Assembly: GCA_003164675.1 (NCBI GenBank)
Contig: PLTX01000021.1
Location: 140 to 50,643 of the forward strand
From: Verrucomicrobiota bacterium
Lineage (GTDB): Bacteria; Verrucomicrobiota; Verrucomicrobiia; Palsa-1439
DNA length: 50,504 nucleotides
Reading direction: 5' to 3'
Notes under the pieces: generated by a model
Database searches by the model: none
The model's input: only the letters and a program-made list of their open reading frames with translations
What the model was told of the DNA's origin: nothing
Made by a program: the position numbers and the translations under genes
In this document: positions 16,051-24,017 of the stretch, piece after piece
Layout: each line of letters opens with the position of its first letter
Numbering within the stretch: the stretch's first letter is position 1

Positions 16051-17292
16051 TCATACAAACTGCGCCGCGACTTCGTCGGCGAAGAGAATCCCGCGCTTGG
16101 TGGGCTGAAGCCGGTCGTGACTCCACTGGACCAAATCGGCGGACAGCAACTCGGCAATCTGTTTGTCCCAGCGGCCTTTCACCAACTCGGCGGGGACGCC
16201 GGCGTTCATGCGCATCCCGAACGCCGCGCGCTCGGCGGCCCGCAACTCGGGCGTAAGCGGTTCTTCATAGGCCAGCGCCCGCTCGCCCTTGCGCATCGCG
16301 GCGATGTAGCGGTCTGTGTCCGGCGCGTTTTGCCAGCGTTTGTCGCCAATGGTCGAACAGGCGCTCGGGCCGAGGCCGATGTAATCTTTGCCCTCCCAGT
16401 ACGCAATGTTCTGCGCGCATTCGCGATTCGGCCTCGCGAAATTGCTGATCTCGTATTGACGATAGCCCGCCGCCGCCAACATCTCGATGCCGGTCTCGTA
16501 CATTGCCAGTTCCACTTCTTCATCGGGCTTGATCAATCCCTGCTGCAGCAACGACCAGAATGGTGTGTCCTCTTCCAAAATCAGGCAATACGTCGAGAGA
16601 TGCTCCGGCTCAAGCTGGATGGCCTTGGCCAACGTCCGTTTCCAATGTTCCATCGTCTGGCCCGGCAACCCGAACATCAGGTCGAGATTGATATTCTGAA
16701 AACCAGCCTCGCGCAGTCTGTCGTATGACTTGACGGCGCCCGTCACCGAATGCACGCGCCCAATCTTGTCCAACAACTCATCATCGAGCGCCTGGACACC
16801 CATTGATATGCGATTGACGCCAAACTCACGGAACAATTTCGCCTTCTCACTCGAAACCGTTGACGGATTGCATTCGATGGTCCACTCACTGACCTGCCCC
16901 AAGGGAACCTTGCTCGTGAGTCCTTCCAATACGCGCCGCATCAGCGGCGTGGGCAACAAGCTCGGCGTGCCGCCACCAAAAAAGATGGTCTTGGGTTGTA
17001 GCCGCGAAACCCTTTCGCGGTCCTGTCGCCCATTCCACGGTTGTAGCCGCGGAGCCGAGTCTGCGAGACCCGAGCCTTCTGTGCTTGGCTCGGAAACGTT
17101 TTCGCGGTCCGCCGCCCCACCGCGAATGAGATTCGCGGCCACAAGATCGAGTTCCAGCAGCAGCGCGTCAACATAATCCTCCATCTTCGCGGCGCTGCCC
17201 GCCTCCGAGTAAAACGCGCAGTAATTGCACTTCGCCGCGCAAAACGGCACGTGGATGTACAGGTGCTCGACTTTGGCCGCTTGAGTTCCCAT
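16051..17292 (-). CDS. hemW: HemW-type radical SAM protein with in-frame repeat insertion
   Basis: 414 residues; relatives are usually near 370-390. The N-terminus HVPFCAAKCNYCAFYS holds the CxxxCxxC motif (Cys 18, 22, 25) that binds the radical SAM [4Fe-4S] cluster. FFGGGTPSLL, ECNPST and MFGLPGQT are typical of the coproporphyrinogen oxidase-like family; HemW is thought to bind and deliver heme rather than oxidise coproporphyrinogen. Between LDLVAA and KTIFFGGG, about residues 50-98 are encoded by a 147-bp palindromic repeat element, exactly 49 codons, without breaking the frame. ATG 17292 is chosen over upstream starts; TTGTCT-17-TATGGT (17333-17305) is a possible promoter. It is divergent from maf, with 27 nt between starts. 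Confidence 0.9.
   Translation of the reverse strand: MGTQAAKVEHLYIHVPFCAAKCNYCAFYSEAGSAAKMEDYVDALLLELDLVAANLIRGGAADRENVSEPSTEGSGLADSAPRLQPWNGRQDRERVSRLQPKTIFFGGGTPSLLPTPLMRRVLEGLTSKVPLGQVSEWTIECNPSTVSSEKAKLFREFGVNRISMGVQALDDELLDKIGRVHSVTGAVKSYDRLREAGFQNINLDLMFGLPGQTMEHWKRTLAKAIQLEPEHLSTYCLILEEDTPFWSLLQQGLIKPDEEVELAMYETGIEMLAAAGYRQYEISNFARPNRECAQNIAYWEGKDYIGLGPSACSTIGDKRWQNAPDTDRYIAAMRKGERALAYEEPLTPELRAAERAAFGMRMNAGVPAELVKGRWDKQIAELLSADLVQWSHDRLQPTKRGILFADEVAAQFV
16997..17143. repeat. Palindromic repeat element inside hemW (147 bp, 49 codons)
   Basis: Bounded by TGTAGCCGCG (16997-17006) and CGCGGCCACA (17134-17143), the same ends as the element at 11571-11656. It contains hairpins CCGCGAAA-CCC-TTTCGCGG and CCGCGAAT-GAG-ATTCGCGG plus a central GAGCCGAG/GGCTCGG-type palindrome. 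Its length is divisible by three and it has no stop codon in the hemW frame. Confidence 0.85.
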
Positions 17293-17319
17293 ACTTCTCA
17301 CGCAACCATAGCCTTGTAC

Positions 17320-17916
17320 ATGACGGCAGACAAACCCCAAATCATCCTCGCCAGCGCGTCACCGCGGCGCGAGCGGCTGCTGCGCGAGTTGGGGTTGCGC
17401 TTCATTGTTGTGTGCCCGGACGGCATCGAGGAACTGGATGGCGGCGCGGCGCCCGACGTGGTGGCCATGCAGAACGCCCAACGCAAGGCCCGCGCGGTGG
17501 CGGGCCGGCATCCCCACTCGATGGTTATCGGCGCGGACACCATCGTCGTGCTCGACGGCAGAATTTTTGGCAAACCGCGCAACCGCGAGGACGCCTGCCG
17601 CATGCTCGGCCAGCTCGCGGGACGCCGTCACGAGGTCATTACGGGCGTCTGTCTCGTGCATCGCTCGCTCGATACGGAATTGGTCTTCGCCGACACCACC
17701 CGCGTGTGGATGCGCAGACTGGAACCCGCGCAGATCGCCGAGTACCACAACAAGATTGACCCGCTCGATAAAGCGGGGGCGTACGCCATCCAGGAGCACG
17801 GCGAAGGCATCGTCGAACGCATCGAGGGCAGCTACAACAACGTCATGGGACTCCCGGTCGAGCGGCTTCGGGCAACGCTTGAGCGGCTGGGCATACTGGG
17901 ATTGGGCGACAGATAA
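17320..17916 (+). CDS. maf: Maf-like nucleotide pyrophosphatase
   Basis: 198 residues from ATG 17320. IILASASPRRERLLRELGL is the signature N-terminus of the Maf family, which hydrolyses non-canonical or unwanted NTPs (dTTP/UTP type) to monophosphates. Also seen: VIGADTIVVLDG with the catalytic Asp, GKPRNREDACRMLGQLAGR, HEVITGVCLV, DPLDKAGAYAIQEHG and the C-terminal YNNVMGLPVERL. The last 39 codons include a 52-bp block (17801-17852) that is repeated exactly at 23090-23141, where it leads into a different but homologous Maf C-terminus. This suggests that the 3' end of the present gene may be foreign. Divergent from hemW. Confidence 0.95.
   Translation: MTADKPQIILASASPRRERLLRELGLRFIVVCPDGIEELDGGAAPDVVAMQNAQRKARAVAGRHPHSMVIGADTIVVLDGRIFGKPRNREDACRMLGQLAGRRHEVITGVCLVHRSLDTELVFADTTRVWMRRLEPAQIAEYHNKIDPLDKAGAYAIQEHGEGIVERIEGSYNNVMGLPVERLRATLERLGILGLGDR
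17801..17852 (+). repeat. 52-bp direct repeat in maf 3' end (left junction, att-like)
   Basis: Starts GCGAAGGCATCGTCGAACGC and ends GTCATGGGACT. Identical over 52 bp to 23090-23141, 5289 bp away in the same orientation. Beyond the core the right-hand flanks diverge sharply in DNA but still encode similar Maf C-termini. Confidence 0.85.
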
Positions 17917-18180
17917 GCGACGATCGTCAACCGCTCACGCGATCTGCTTCAGCGACGAACGAGTGTACTGACCATACGGATCCATATGAAGTCCTTCTGG
18001 ATTCTTTCCGGTTGTGGAACGCGTTCAAAGCATTCGTTTGACACTCAACTGCTGGAATTAAGACTTGACAACCAATCATGTGAAGCATAGGAGGGCTACG
18101 CTGTTTGTGCAGGTGTCGGGATGTTACTTGGAGTTAACATTAACCATACGTCGCGCAACCGTAAGGAACCCCTCCACGCC
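17917..18180. other. Non-coding stretch before the secreted nuclease gene
   Basis: 264 bp after maf with no supported gene. A purine-rich AAGGAA lies just before the ATG at 18181 and probably serves as ribosome-binding site. TTGACACTC at about 18038 and TTGACAACC at about 18065 resemble -35 boxes, but no clear -10 partner could be assigned. Confidence 0.5.
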
Positions 18181-21042
18181 ATGAAATTCACCCCGCAGAG
18201 TTCGTTCACGCGAAAGTTGTTTCCAATCCTCGTCGGCGCATCCGCGCTGGTCTTTGCCGTTTTACAGGTTGGCGCCACCATCGGCACTTCGCTGCAGATG
18301 CAACTGGGCAACCCCAGCAGCGCCACCGCCAACGCCACCAACCACCACCATTACCTGATTCAGCGCACGGTCGAGGCGATTGATTATAGCGATACCAACG
18401 GCTGTCCCAACTGGGCAAGCTGGGACTTGACTTCGAGCGATGTAGGCTCAAGCGGGCGCGGAGATTTCCACACCGATACCAACCTGCCGTCGGGCTTTTA
18501 CGAGGTCACAACGGGTGACTATACTGGCTCCGGTTACGATCGCGGTCACATGTGCCCGTCCGCTGATCGCACCGATAACCAAACGGACAATTCGCTGGTG
18601 TTTTACATGTCAAACATCATCCCGCAGACGGCCGACAACAATGAGGGTCCGTGGGAGAGTTTTGAGAGCTATTGCCGCACTTTGGCAGCAGCAGGCGATG
18701 AATTACTGATCACTTGCGGGCCCAGCACCTTCACCGGTTCCCGGATCAAGAGCGGGAAGGTTGCCATTCCTGGATACACATGGAAGATCGTCGTCGTGGT
18801 TCCTAAGGGCAGCGGTACTGCCCTCAGCCGCATCACCAGCACGAACCGTGTGATCGCCGTGAAGATGCCGAATATCGCAGGCATCAAGAGTGTCAATTGG
18901 ACAAATTACATCACCTCAGCCAACCAGATCCAAACCGATACGGGATACACTTTCTTCTCGGCCCTGTCCTCAAGCGTCGCCGCGAAGCTGCGAGCCAAAG
19001 TGGACGGCCAGAGCGCGTCTGCCTCCAGCGCCAGCAGCGTCTCGACGGCCAGCGATGTAGTCGAAGAAAGCGTTAAAGTTGACGGCCAGAGCGCGGTTGC
19101 CTCCGACAGCAGCAGCGTCTCGACGGCCAGCACCACGCCTTTGGCTTCCGGACAAACTCGGACGCTCCGTATCGTTGAGTACAACATTGACTGCGACACT
19201 GGCACAATCACTCCCCTGCCGGGTCTGATTGCTCCCAGCAGCGGCAATGTGACGAACGGTGGCGTGCTCGAAGGGATTGGTGAAGAGATTATCAACGGCG
19301 ATCCGGCACAGCCAATCGATGTTCTCGCGTTGAATGAGACGACCAGTAACACGAGCACCGTCCAGCCGATCGTGAACGCCTTGAATGCCTTCTACGCGTA
19401 CCATACCAACCCGGCCGGCTATGCGATGAGCACCTATCAGGCAACGGAAAGCGGCGGCAGCCCCAGCACCGGAAACGGCCCCAACGCCATGGTCTACAAC
19501 ACCAATACGTTGCAACTAATCGCCTCCGTCCCGGTGGATCCGCCTGGCGGCACCAGCCAACTGGGTTCCAGCAGTGGCATGTATCGCGAGGCGATGCGGT
19601 ACGAGTTCGCGCCGGCCGGTGTAACGGCAGGAACGAATAATGAGTTTTATGTCTATGTGAGCCACTACAAAGCGAGCTCGGGTTCGCAAAATGACCAGTA
19701 CCGCCTGGGCGAAGCCAAAATCATCCGCAATAACGAATCGACCAACTGTCCCGCCAACGCCCGGGTGCTTTACGTCGGCGATTACAACCCCGACGATAAC
19801 AGCGTCGAACCCGGCTACCAGACCATCTGCTCCAACAGCGCGCCTGATGGCGTGAAACAGGGCCAGGGAGTCGACCCTCTCAACATTCTTTGGGGTACGT
19901 ACACATCCGCGGCGACCAACATCAATTGGGGCTCCAGTACGACCAGTACATCGATCTTGTTCATGCTCAGCGACGCGTCCACGGCTATCAAATACCGGGA
20001 CGATCTTCAGATAATGACGAGCAACGTCTATTACGACGTGGCAGGCGGCCTCCAGTACGTTCAGAGATCGTACCACTCGTTCGGCAACAATGGCTCGTTC
20101 ACTTACGGTAGCTCTGTGGCTGCCAGCGGTAATACCGCCCTGAACGATCTGGACCCGACTCTGACGAATCTTTACAAACTCAGCGCCTCGACACTGTTAG
20201 CGGACCTTACCACCGCCAGCGATCACCTGCCCACTGTGGCGGATTACACCATTCCAATCGGCAGCAGCGGGTCGACGCCTTCGATCACCAGCTTCTCGCC
20301 CACCAGTGGCGCGGTTGGCACGAACGTGGTTATCACGGGCTCAGCCTTTACCGGAGCAACCGCGGTGAAGTTCAATGGCACTGCGGCAACCTCATTCACG
20401 GTGAACTCTGATACTCAGATCACGGCTACCGTGTCCACAGGCGCTACCTCCGGCACGATTAGTGTCACTACGGCAAACGGCACCGGGACCAGCTCGACCA
20501 GTTTCACCGTGACTTCCAGCTCGGGAGGCACACTAAACATCAGCCAGGTTTACGGTGGCGGCGGCAACAGCGGGGCCACTTATAAGAACGACTTCATCGA
20601 GCTCTACAACGCGAGCTCGGCGACTATCGACCTGAGCACCTACGCCGTCCAGTACGCCAGCGCGTCAGGCAGCAGCTGGTCGGAGACGACTCTGAGCGGC
20701 ACGATCCAGTCTGGCCACTATTACCTGATCCAGGAAGCTGCGGGGAGCGGTGGCACCTCGAACCTGCCGACCGCTGAAGCCACCGGCACCATTAACATGT
20801 CGGCTACCGCCGGCAAGGTCGCTTTGACAAAAACGCAGACTCTGCTGACTGTAGATAATCCAGTGAGCAACACCAACGTCGTGGACTTCGTCGGCTACGG
20901 CTCGGCAGATGCTTATGAAGGTTCGGGCGCCGCGCCTGCTCCTTCAAGCACGACGTCTGACCTGCGCGCCGGCAACGGAGCGACGAATACGTATAACAAC
21001 GCGTCCGACTTCAGCACCGGCACGCCTAATCCGCGTAATTAG
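18181..21042 (+). CDS. Secreted fusion of two nuclease domains with IPT/TIG and lamin-tail domains
   Basis: 953 residues from ATG 18181, preceded by AAGGAA; upstream ATG 18121 has no such site. After a signal peptide (hydrophobic LFPILVGASALVFAVLQVGA) comes a DNA/RNA non-specific endonuclease domain (about 35-255) with the DRGHM active-site motif at 120-124 and NIIPQTADNN. A Ser/Ala linker with two KVDGQSA repeats follows, then an endonuclease/exonuclease/phosphatase-fold domain (about 323-693; IVEYNID, GDYNPDD, SDHLPTV), an IPT/TIG immunoglobulin-like domain (698-778) and a lamin-tail domain (783-953). The known domains suggest extracellular or periplasmic nucleic acid degradation, perhaps for phosphate or nucleoside uptake. 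No sorting signal is seen at the C-terminus. Located in the segment bounded by the maf 3'-end repeats. Confidence 0.85.
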   Translation: MKFTPQSSFTRKLFPILVGASALVFAVLQVGATIGTSLQMQLGNPSSATANATNHHHYLIQRTVEAIDYSDTNGCPNWASWDLTSSDVGSSGRGDFHTDTNLPSGFYEVTTGDYTGSGYDRGHMCPSADRTDNQTDNSLVFYMSNIIPQTADNNEGPWESFESYCRTLAAAGDELLITCGPSTFTGSRIKSGKVAIPGYTWKIVVVVPKGSGTALSRITSTNRVIAVKMPNIAGIKSVNWTNYITSANQIQTDTGYTFFSALSSSVAAKLRAKVDGQSASASSASSVSTASDVVEESVKVDGQSAVASDSSSVSTASTTPLASGQTRTLRIVEYNIDCDTGTITPLPGLIAPSSGNVTNGGVLEGIGEEIINGDPAQPIDVLALNETTSNTSTVQPIVNALNAFYAYHTNPAGYAMSTYQATESGGSPSTGNGPNAMVYNTNTLQLIASVPVDPPGGTSQLGSSSGMYREAMRYEFAPAGVTAGTNNEFYVYVSHYKASSGSQNDQYRLGEAKIIRNNESTNCPANARVLYVGDYNPDDNSVEPGYQTICSNSAPDGVKQGQGVDPLNILWGTYTSAATNINWGSSTTSTSILFMLSDASTAIKYRDDLQIMTSNVYYDVAGGLQYVQRSYHSFGNNGSFTYGSSVAASGNTALNDLDPTLTNLYKLSASTLLADLTTASDHLPTVADYTIPIGSSGSTPSITSFSPTSGAVGTNVVITGSAFTGATAVKFNGTAATSFTVNSDTQITATVSTGATSGTISVTTANGTGTSSTSFTVTSSSGGTLNISQVYGGGGNSGATYKNDFIELYNASSATIDLSTYAVQYASASGSSWSETTLSGTIQSGHYYLIQEAAGSGGTSNLPTAEATGTINMSATAGKVALTKTQTLLTVDNPVSNTNVVDFVGYGSADAYEGSGAAPAPSSTTSDLRAGNGATNTYNNASDFSTGTPNPRN

Positions 21043-21063
21043 CAAACACTCGAATATTCCGTC

Positions 21064-21090
21064 CGGGTCGCGTGCCCAGCACGCGACCCG
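21064..21090 (+). terminator. Perfect 11-bp hairpin after the secreted nuclease gene
   Basis: CGGGTCGCGTG (21064-21074) and CACGCGACCCG (21080-21090) pair perfectly around a CCCAG loop, 22 nt after the stop codon. There is no T run, so it may act as a stabilising 3' hairpin or a weak terminator. It covers a GTG at 21072 and makes that codon an unlikely start for the next gene. Confidence 0.55.
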
Positions 21091-21101
21091 GGCTGTTCGC
21101 G

Positions 21102-22847
21102 GTGCAACATCTGCCGCCAAATCGAAAAGCAGCCCCTCGGAACCCGCGCGCGCTTCCGGCGCGCGGCAGTTCATCACGCCCGGTTCTGATCATCAGCATA
21201 TTCTTCGCGGGCGTGATGGTAGCAGCGTGGTTTTGGCGGGCTGGCTTGCCTGAGAACAAACCGGCGCCCATACTTCACAAAGCGGGTTCCAGCGCACGGG
21301 ACATCCACGCCTTGGCGGAGGTTCCAGAAAAACGAACCGTGCGCGGTTCCACCCCGAACGCGCGCATGGGCACTTCGACATCTGCGCTCGACCGGGCCTT
21401 GCAGGAGCCAGATCCCATTACACGGTCGATGGAGTTCGGACGGCTTCTCCGCGAGCTGTTCGACCAGGATCCAGAAGCCGCGCTGGCCTATGTGAGAGAA
21501 ATCCCTCAGCCGTCAGCCTACACACAAGGGTTGCTGTTTGTCCTTCAAGGTTTGGGCAAAACCGATCCGGAACGCACCCTCGCTCTCGCGCGCGACATGG
21601 TAAGGAGCCGCGAAGACCAGGTCGTTTACAGCGCGCTCTTCGATCAGATGGCCGGCCGCGACCTGGAAAGCGCCGGGCGTTATCTGGACCTGGTCCCAGC
21701 GGGCGAAAGTCGCGACTACGCCATCCGCGCGCTGGCTGCAAGCTCGGCCAACCGTGACCTGGAATCCGCGATCAACTGGGCGCGCAACCTGGCCGACGCG
21801 CAGGACCGGACCGCGGCGGTGGAGACCACGCTTATGAGTCTCGCGACGCAGGATCCCCAGCGCGCCATCGACCTGGCCCAACAATTCCTCAGCGGCGATG
21901 CCCTTGATCGCGCCCTGGGCAGGAGCTTGACAATATTGACGGCCAGCGACCCGCAAGCCGCAAGCCAGCTTGTCGGCCAGTTGCCTCCGGGAACCTTGCA
22001 AACGCATGCGGCCCTGGACGTCGCCCGCGCCCTCGCCGCGCAAGACCCGGAAGCCGCCCTCTCGTGGGTCAGCACCTTGCCCGACGGTGAGCCGCAGCAA
22101 CTGGCGCTCCACAACGTGCTCGATCTCTGGAGCGCTCAGAACCCGGAAGCGGCCGGCCAATTCGTGTCCCAACTGCCGCCAGGCGCTGGGCAGGATGCCG
22201 CCGCCGGACATTTGGCGCAGGACATGGCGGCGACCGATCCGCTCGCGGCAATCCACTGGGCGGAGGGCCTGGAGGTTGATTCCGCTTGGAACGAGGCCAT
22301 GGTCGGCATCGCTTCGGCCTGGGCGCGGACGGAACCTGAAGCAGCGACACGATGGGCGGGCAATTTGGCGGCGGACAACCCGGTGCGGGCGGAAGCCATG
22401 AAGGGCGCACTCTCTTACTGGCTGCTGGAAGACGCGAGCGCGGCCGGCAGATTCGTGCAGACCTTGCCGGAGGTCGACCAAGCTGACGCTATCGAATCGG
22501 TAGCTCCAACTCTGGCGCAAAATAATGTGGCGGACGCACTCGATTGGGCGCAAGGGCTCCCGAATGCAAACGCCCGCCAGATTGCCTTGCGGGAAGTGGT
22601 TTGCCGATGGGCAGACAACCAACCGGAAGTAGCCGCCCGCTGGGTGTTGGCTGAGCCGGAAGGCACAATGCGCGTGGAGCACATTCGAATCGTGACGACA
22701 CAATGGCTGGCCGAGAATCCGGAGGACGCCACTCGTTGGATGCAAACGCTGCGAGCGGGACCAGCCCGCGATGCCGCAGTGGACTTGGTCGCAAACGAAT
22801 TGGCTTCGCAGAATCCGGCGCAAGCGGTGGTTGGGCCGAATCCATAG
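21102..22847 (+). CDS. Membrane-anchored helical-repeat protein, 3' end probably frameshifted
   Basis: A basic N-terminus and one membrane segment (PVLIISIFFAGVMVAAWFW) are followed by ~14 degenerate repeats of 33-36 residues of the form -DPEAALSWV--LP-G--Q, with the alternating helices of an alpha-solenoid. Repeats of this type suggest a protein-binding scaffold outside the membrane; the function is not known. GTG 21102 is chosen since GTG 21072 lies within a hairpin, but the start is uncertain. At 22825-22847 the frame ends in AVVGPNP, while the next frames continue the repeat (GWAESIGAPERRNTRLED, AAAWLR, then TDPSVARTLY to a stop at 22965). Two single-base losses, near 22830 and 22900, would explain this. 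Within the segment bounded by maf 3'-end repeats. Confidence 0.7.
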   Translation: MQHLPPNRKAAPRNPRALPARGSSSRPVLIISIFFAGVMVAAWFWRAGLPENKPAPILHKAGSSARDIHALAEVPEKRTVRGSTPNARMGTSTSALDRALQEPDPITRSMEFGRLLRELFDQDPEAALAYVREIPQPSAYTQGLLFVLQGLGKTDPERTLALARDMVRSREDQVVYSALFDQMAGRDLESAGRYLDLVPAGESRDYAIRALAASSANRDLESAINWARNLADAQDRTAAVETTLMSLATQDPQRAIDLAQQFLSGDALDRALGRSLTILTASDPQAASQLVGQLPPGTLQTHAALDVARALAAQDPEAALSWVSTLPDGEPQQLALHNVLDLWSAQNPEAAGQFVSQLPPGAGQDAAAGHLAQDMAATDPLAAIHWAEGLEVDSAWNEAMVGIASAWARTEPEAATRWAGNLAADNPVRAEAMKGALSYWLLEDASAAGRFVQTLPEVDQADAIESVAPTLAQNNVADALDWAQGLPNANARQIALREVVCRWADNQPEVAARWVLAEPEGTMRVEHIRIVTTQWLAENPEDATRWMQTLRAGPARDAAVDLVANELASQNPAQAVVGPNP

Positions 22848-23089
22848 GCGCGCCCGAACGGCGCAACACCCGCTTGGAGGATGTTGCAGCGGCGTGGCTC
22901 AGACCGATCCTTCCGTTGCGCGAACCTTATACTGTGTAAAAACTCATTTGTCGCAGTCATCTTGAGGCTTATGAGAATGGCGTGCGCTTACGGCTTTCAG
23001 AATCGTCTGGCTTCAGCTGAAGACGTACTCTTGGCTGTAGGCTGGAACTTGCGTGCTGGAATCAGGAAAGTCACACACGGATCAGCACA

Positions 23090-23190
23090 GCGAAGGCATC
23101 GTCGAACGCATCGAGGGCAGCTACAACAACGTCATGGGACTGCCAACCGAACGCCTGCAGGCGACCCTCGAACGTCTCGGCATGCTTTGA
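23090..23190 (+). pseudogene. Detached 3' end of a maf gene
   Basis: Encodes EGIVERIEGSYNNVMGLPTE then RLQATLERLGML and TGA, the last ~33 codons of a Maf protein with no upstream part. The first 52 bp (23090-23141) are identical to 17801-17852 in the intact maf gene; the following 46 bp are only loosely similar in DNA though close in protein. Sequence left of 23090 is unrelated to maf. Most simply, this is the displaced original 3' end of maf after insertion of the segment between. Confidence 0.85.
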
Positions 23191-23220
23191 CGGCGCCGAG
23201 TGTCAACGCCAACACCCGCG

Positions 23221-23871
23221 TCAGATGTGCAGGATGACCTGTTCCTTCGGGAAGCGGACCTTTTTGAGCGTGGCGTATTTGTCGCCCGCAGCCCGATAGC
23301 CCGCGGCGGCAACGACAATGGCGCTCAATCCCAATTTGTCCAAACCGAGGATTTCGTTGTACTTCCCGGGCTCGATGCCTTCCATCGGGCACGCATCGAT
23401 GCCCAACAACGCGGCGCTCGTCAGGAAGTTGCCGACGGCGATGTATACCTGCCGCTCGACCCAGGCCTTCCGCGTGGCGTCGTCCATGCCCTTGACGAGG
23501 CTGCCGACCATCATGTCGCGGTATTCCCCGAGCGATTCGAGGGGAACATTGCGCACTTCCGCGGTCCGTTTGAGAAACGCGTCGATCTCGGCTTCGCCAA
23601 GATTCATCTTGATCGCGAACACAACCAGATGCGAGCAATCCGCCGGCTGGCGCTGCCCCCACGAGACGGGAACCAGCTTTTCTTTCACCGCTGGATCGGT
23701 GACGACAATGACTTTCCAAGGTTGCAGCCCGAAGGACGAAGGCGTCAGCACGAGCGCCTCCTCCAGCACCGCCCAGTCTTCGGCGCTGATCTTGCGCTGC
23801 GGGTCAAATCGTTTGGTGGCGTACCGCCAGTGGAGTTGATTGACGAGTTGCTCGCGGTGAATGGTGTTCAT
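23221..23871 (-). CDS. Nitroreductase-family NAD(P)H oxidoreductase
   Basis: 216 residues. FMN enzyme of the NfsB-like nitroreductase family, which reduces nitro compounds, quinones or similar acceptors with NAD(P)H in the cytosol. Family features: RYATKRFDPQRKIS near the N-terminus (FMN phosphate contacts), LTPSSFGLQPWKVIVV, QVYIAVGNFLTSAALLGIDACPMEGIEP and the C-terminal KKVRFPKEQVILHI. ATG at 23871. It stands alone, convergent with the detached maf 3' end whose stop lies 30 nt from its own stop. Natural substrate cannot be told from sequence. Confidence 0.93.
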   Translation of the reverse strand: MNTIHREQLVNQLHWRYATKRFDPQRKISAEDWAVLEEALVLTPSSFGLQPWKVIVVTDPAVKEKLVPVSWGQRQPADCSHLVVFAIKMNLGEAEIDAFLKRTAEVRNVPLESLGEYRDMMVGSLVKGMDDATRKAWVERQVYIAVGNFLTSAALLGIDACPMEGIEPGKYNEILGLDKLGLSAIVVAAAGYRAAGDKYATLKKVRFPKEQVILHI

Positions 23872-24017
23872 GGTTGCTCGGCTTCCTCGATTTCAAGGGT
23901 TGATTTCACGGTCGATTCCGAAGGCGTTGACGATCAGGGTCATTCACGATTTCCGACGTGTCGCGGCGCGTCGTCAAACAGCATACGCGAGTTGATGGTG
24001 CAACACAATCTGCTATC

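Noticed and set aside
21072-21101. GTG 21072 as the start of the solenoid gene
   Set aside because: It lies in the left arm of a perfect 11-bp hairpin following the previous gene, so it is an unlikely start.
17801-23190. Classical prophage or transposon between the maf repeats
   Set aside because: No integrase, transposase, phage structural gene or terminal inverted repeat was found in the segment.
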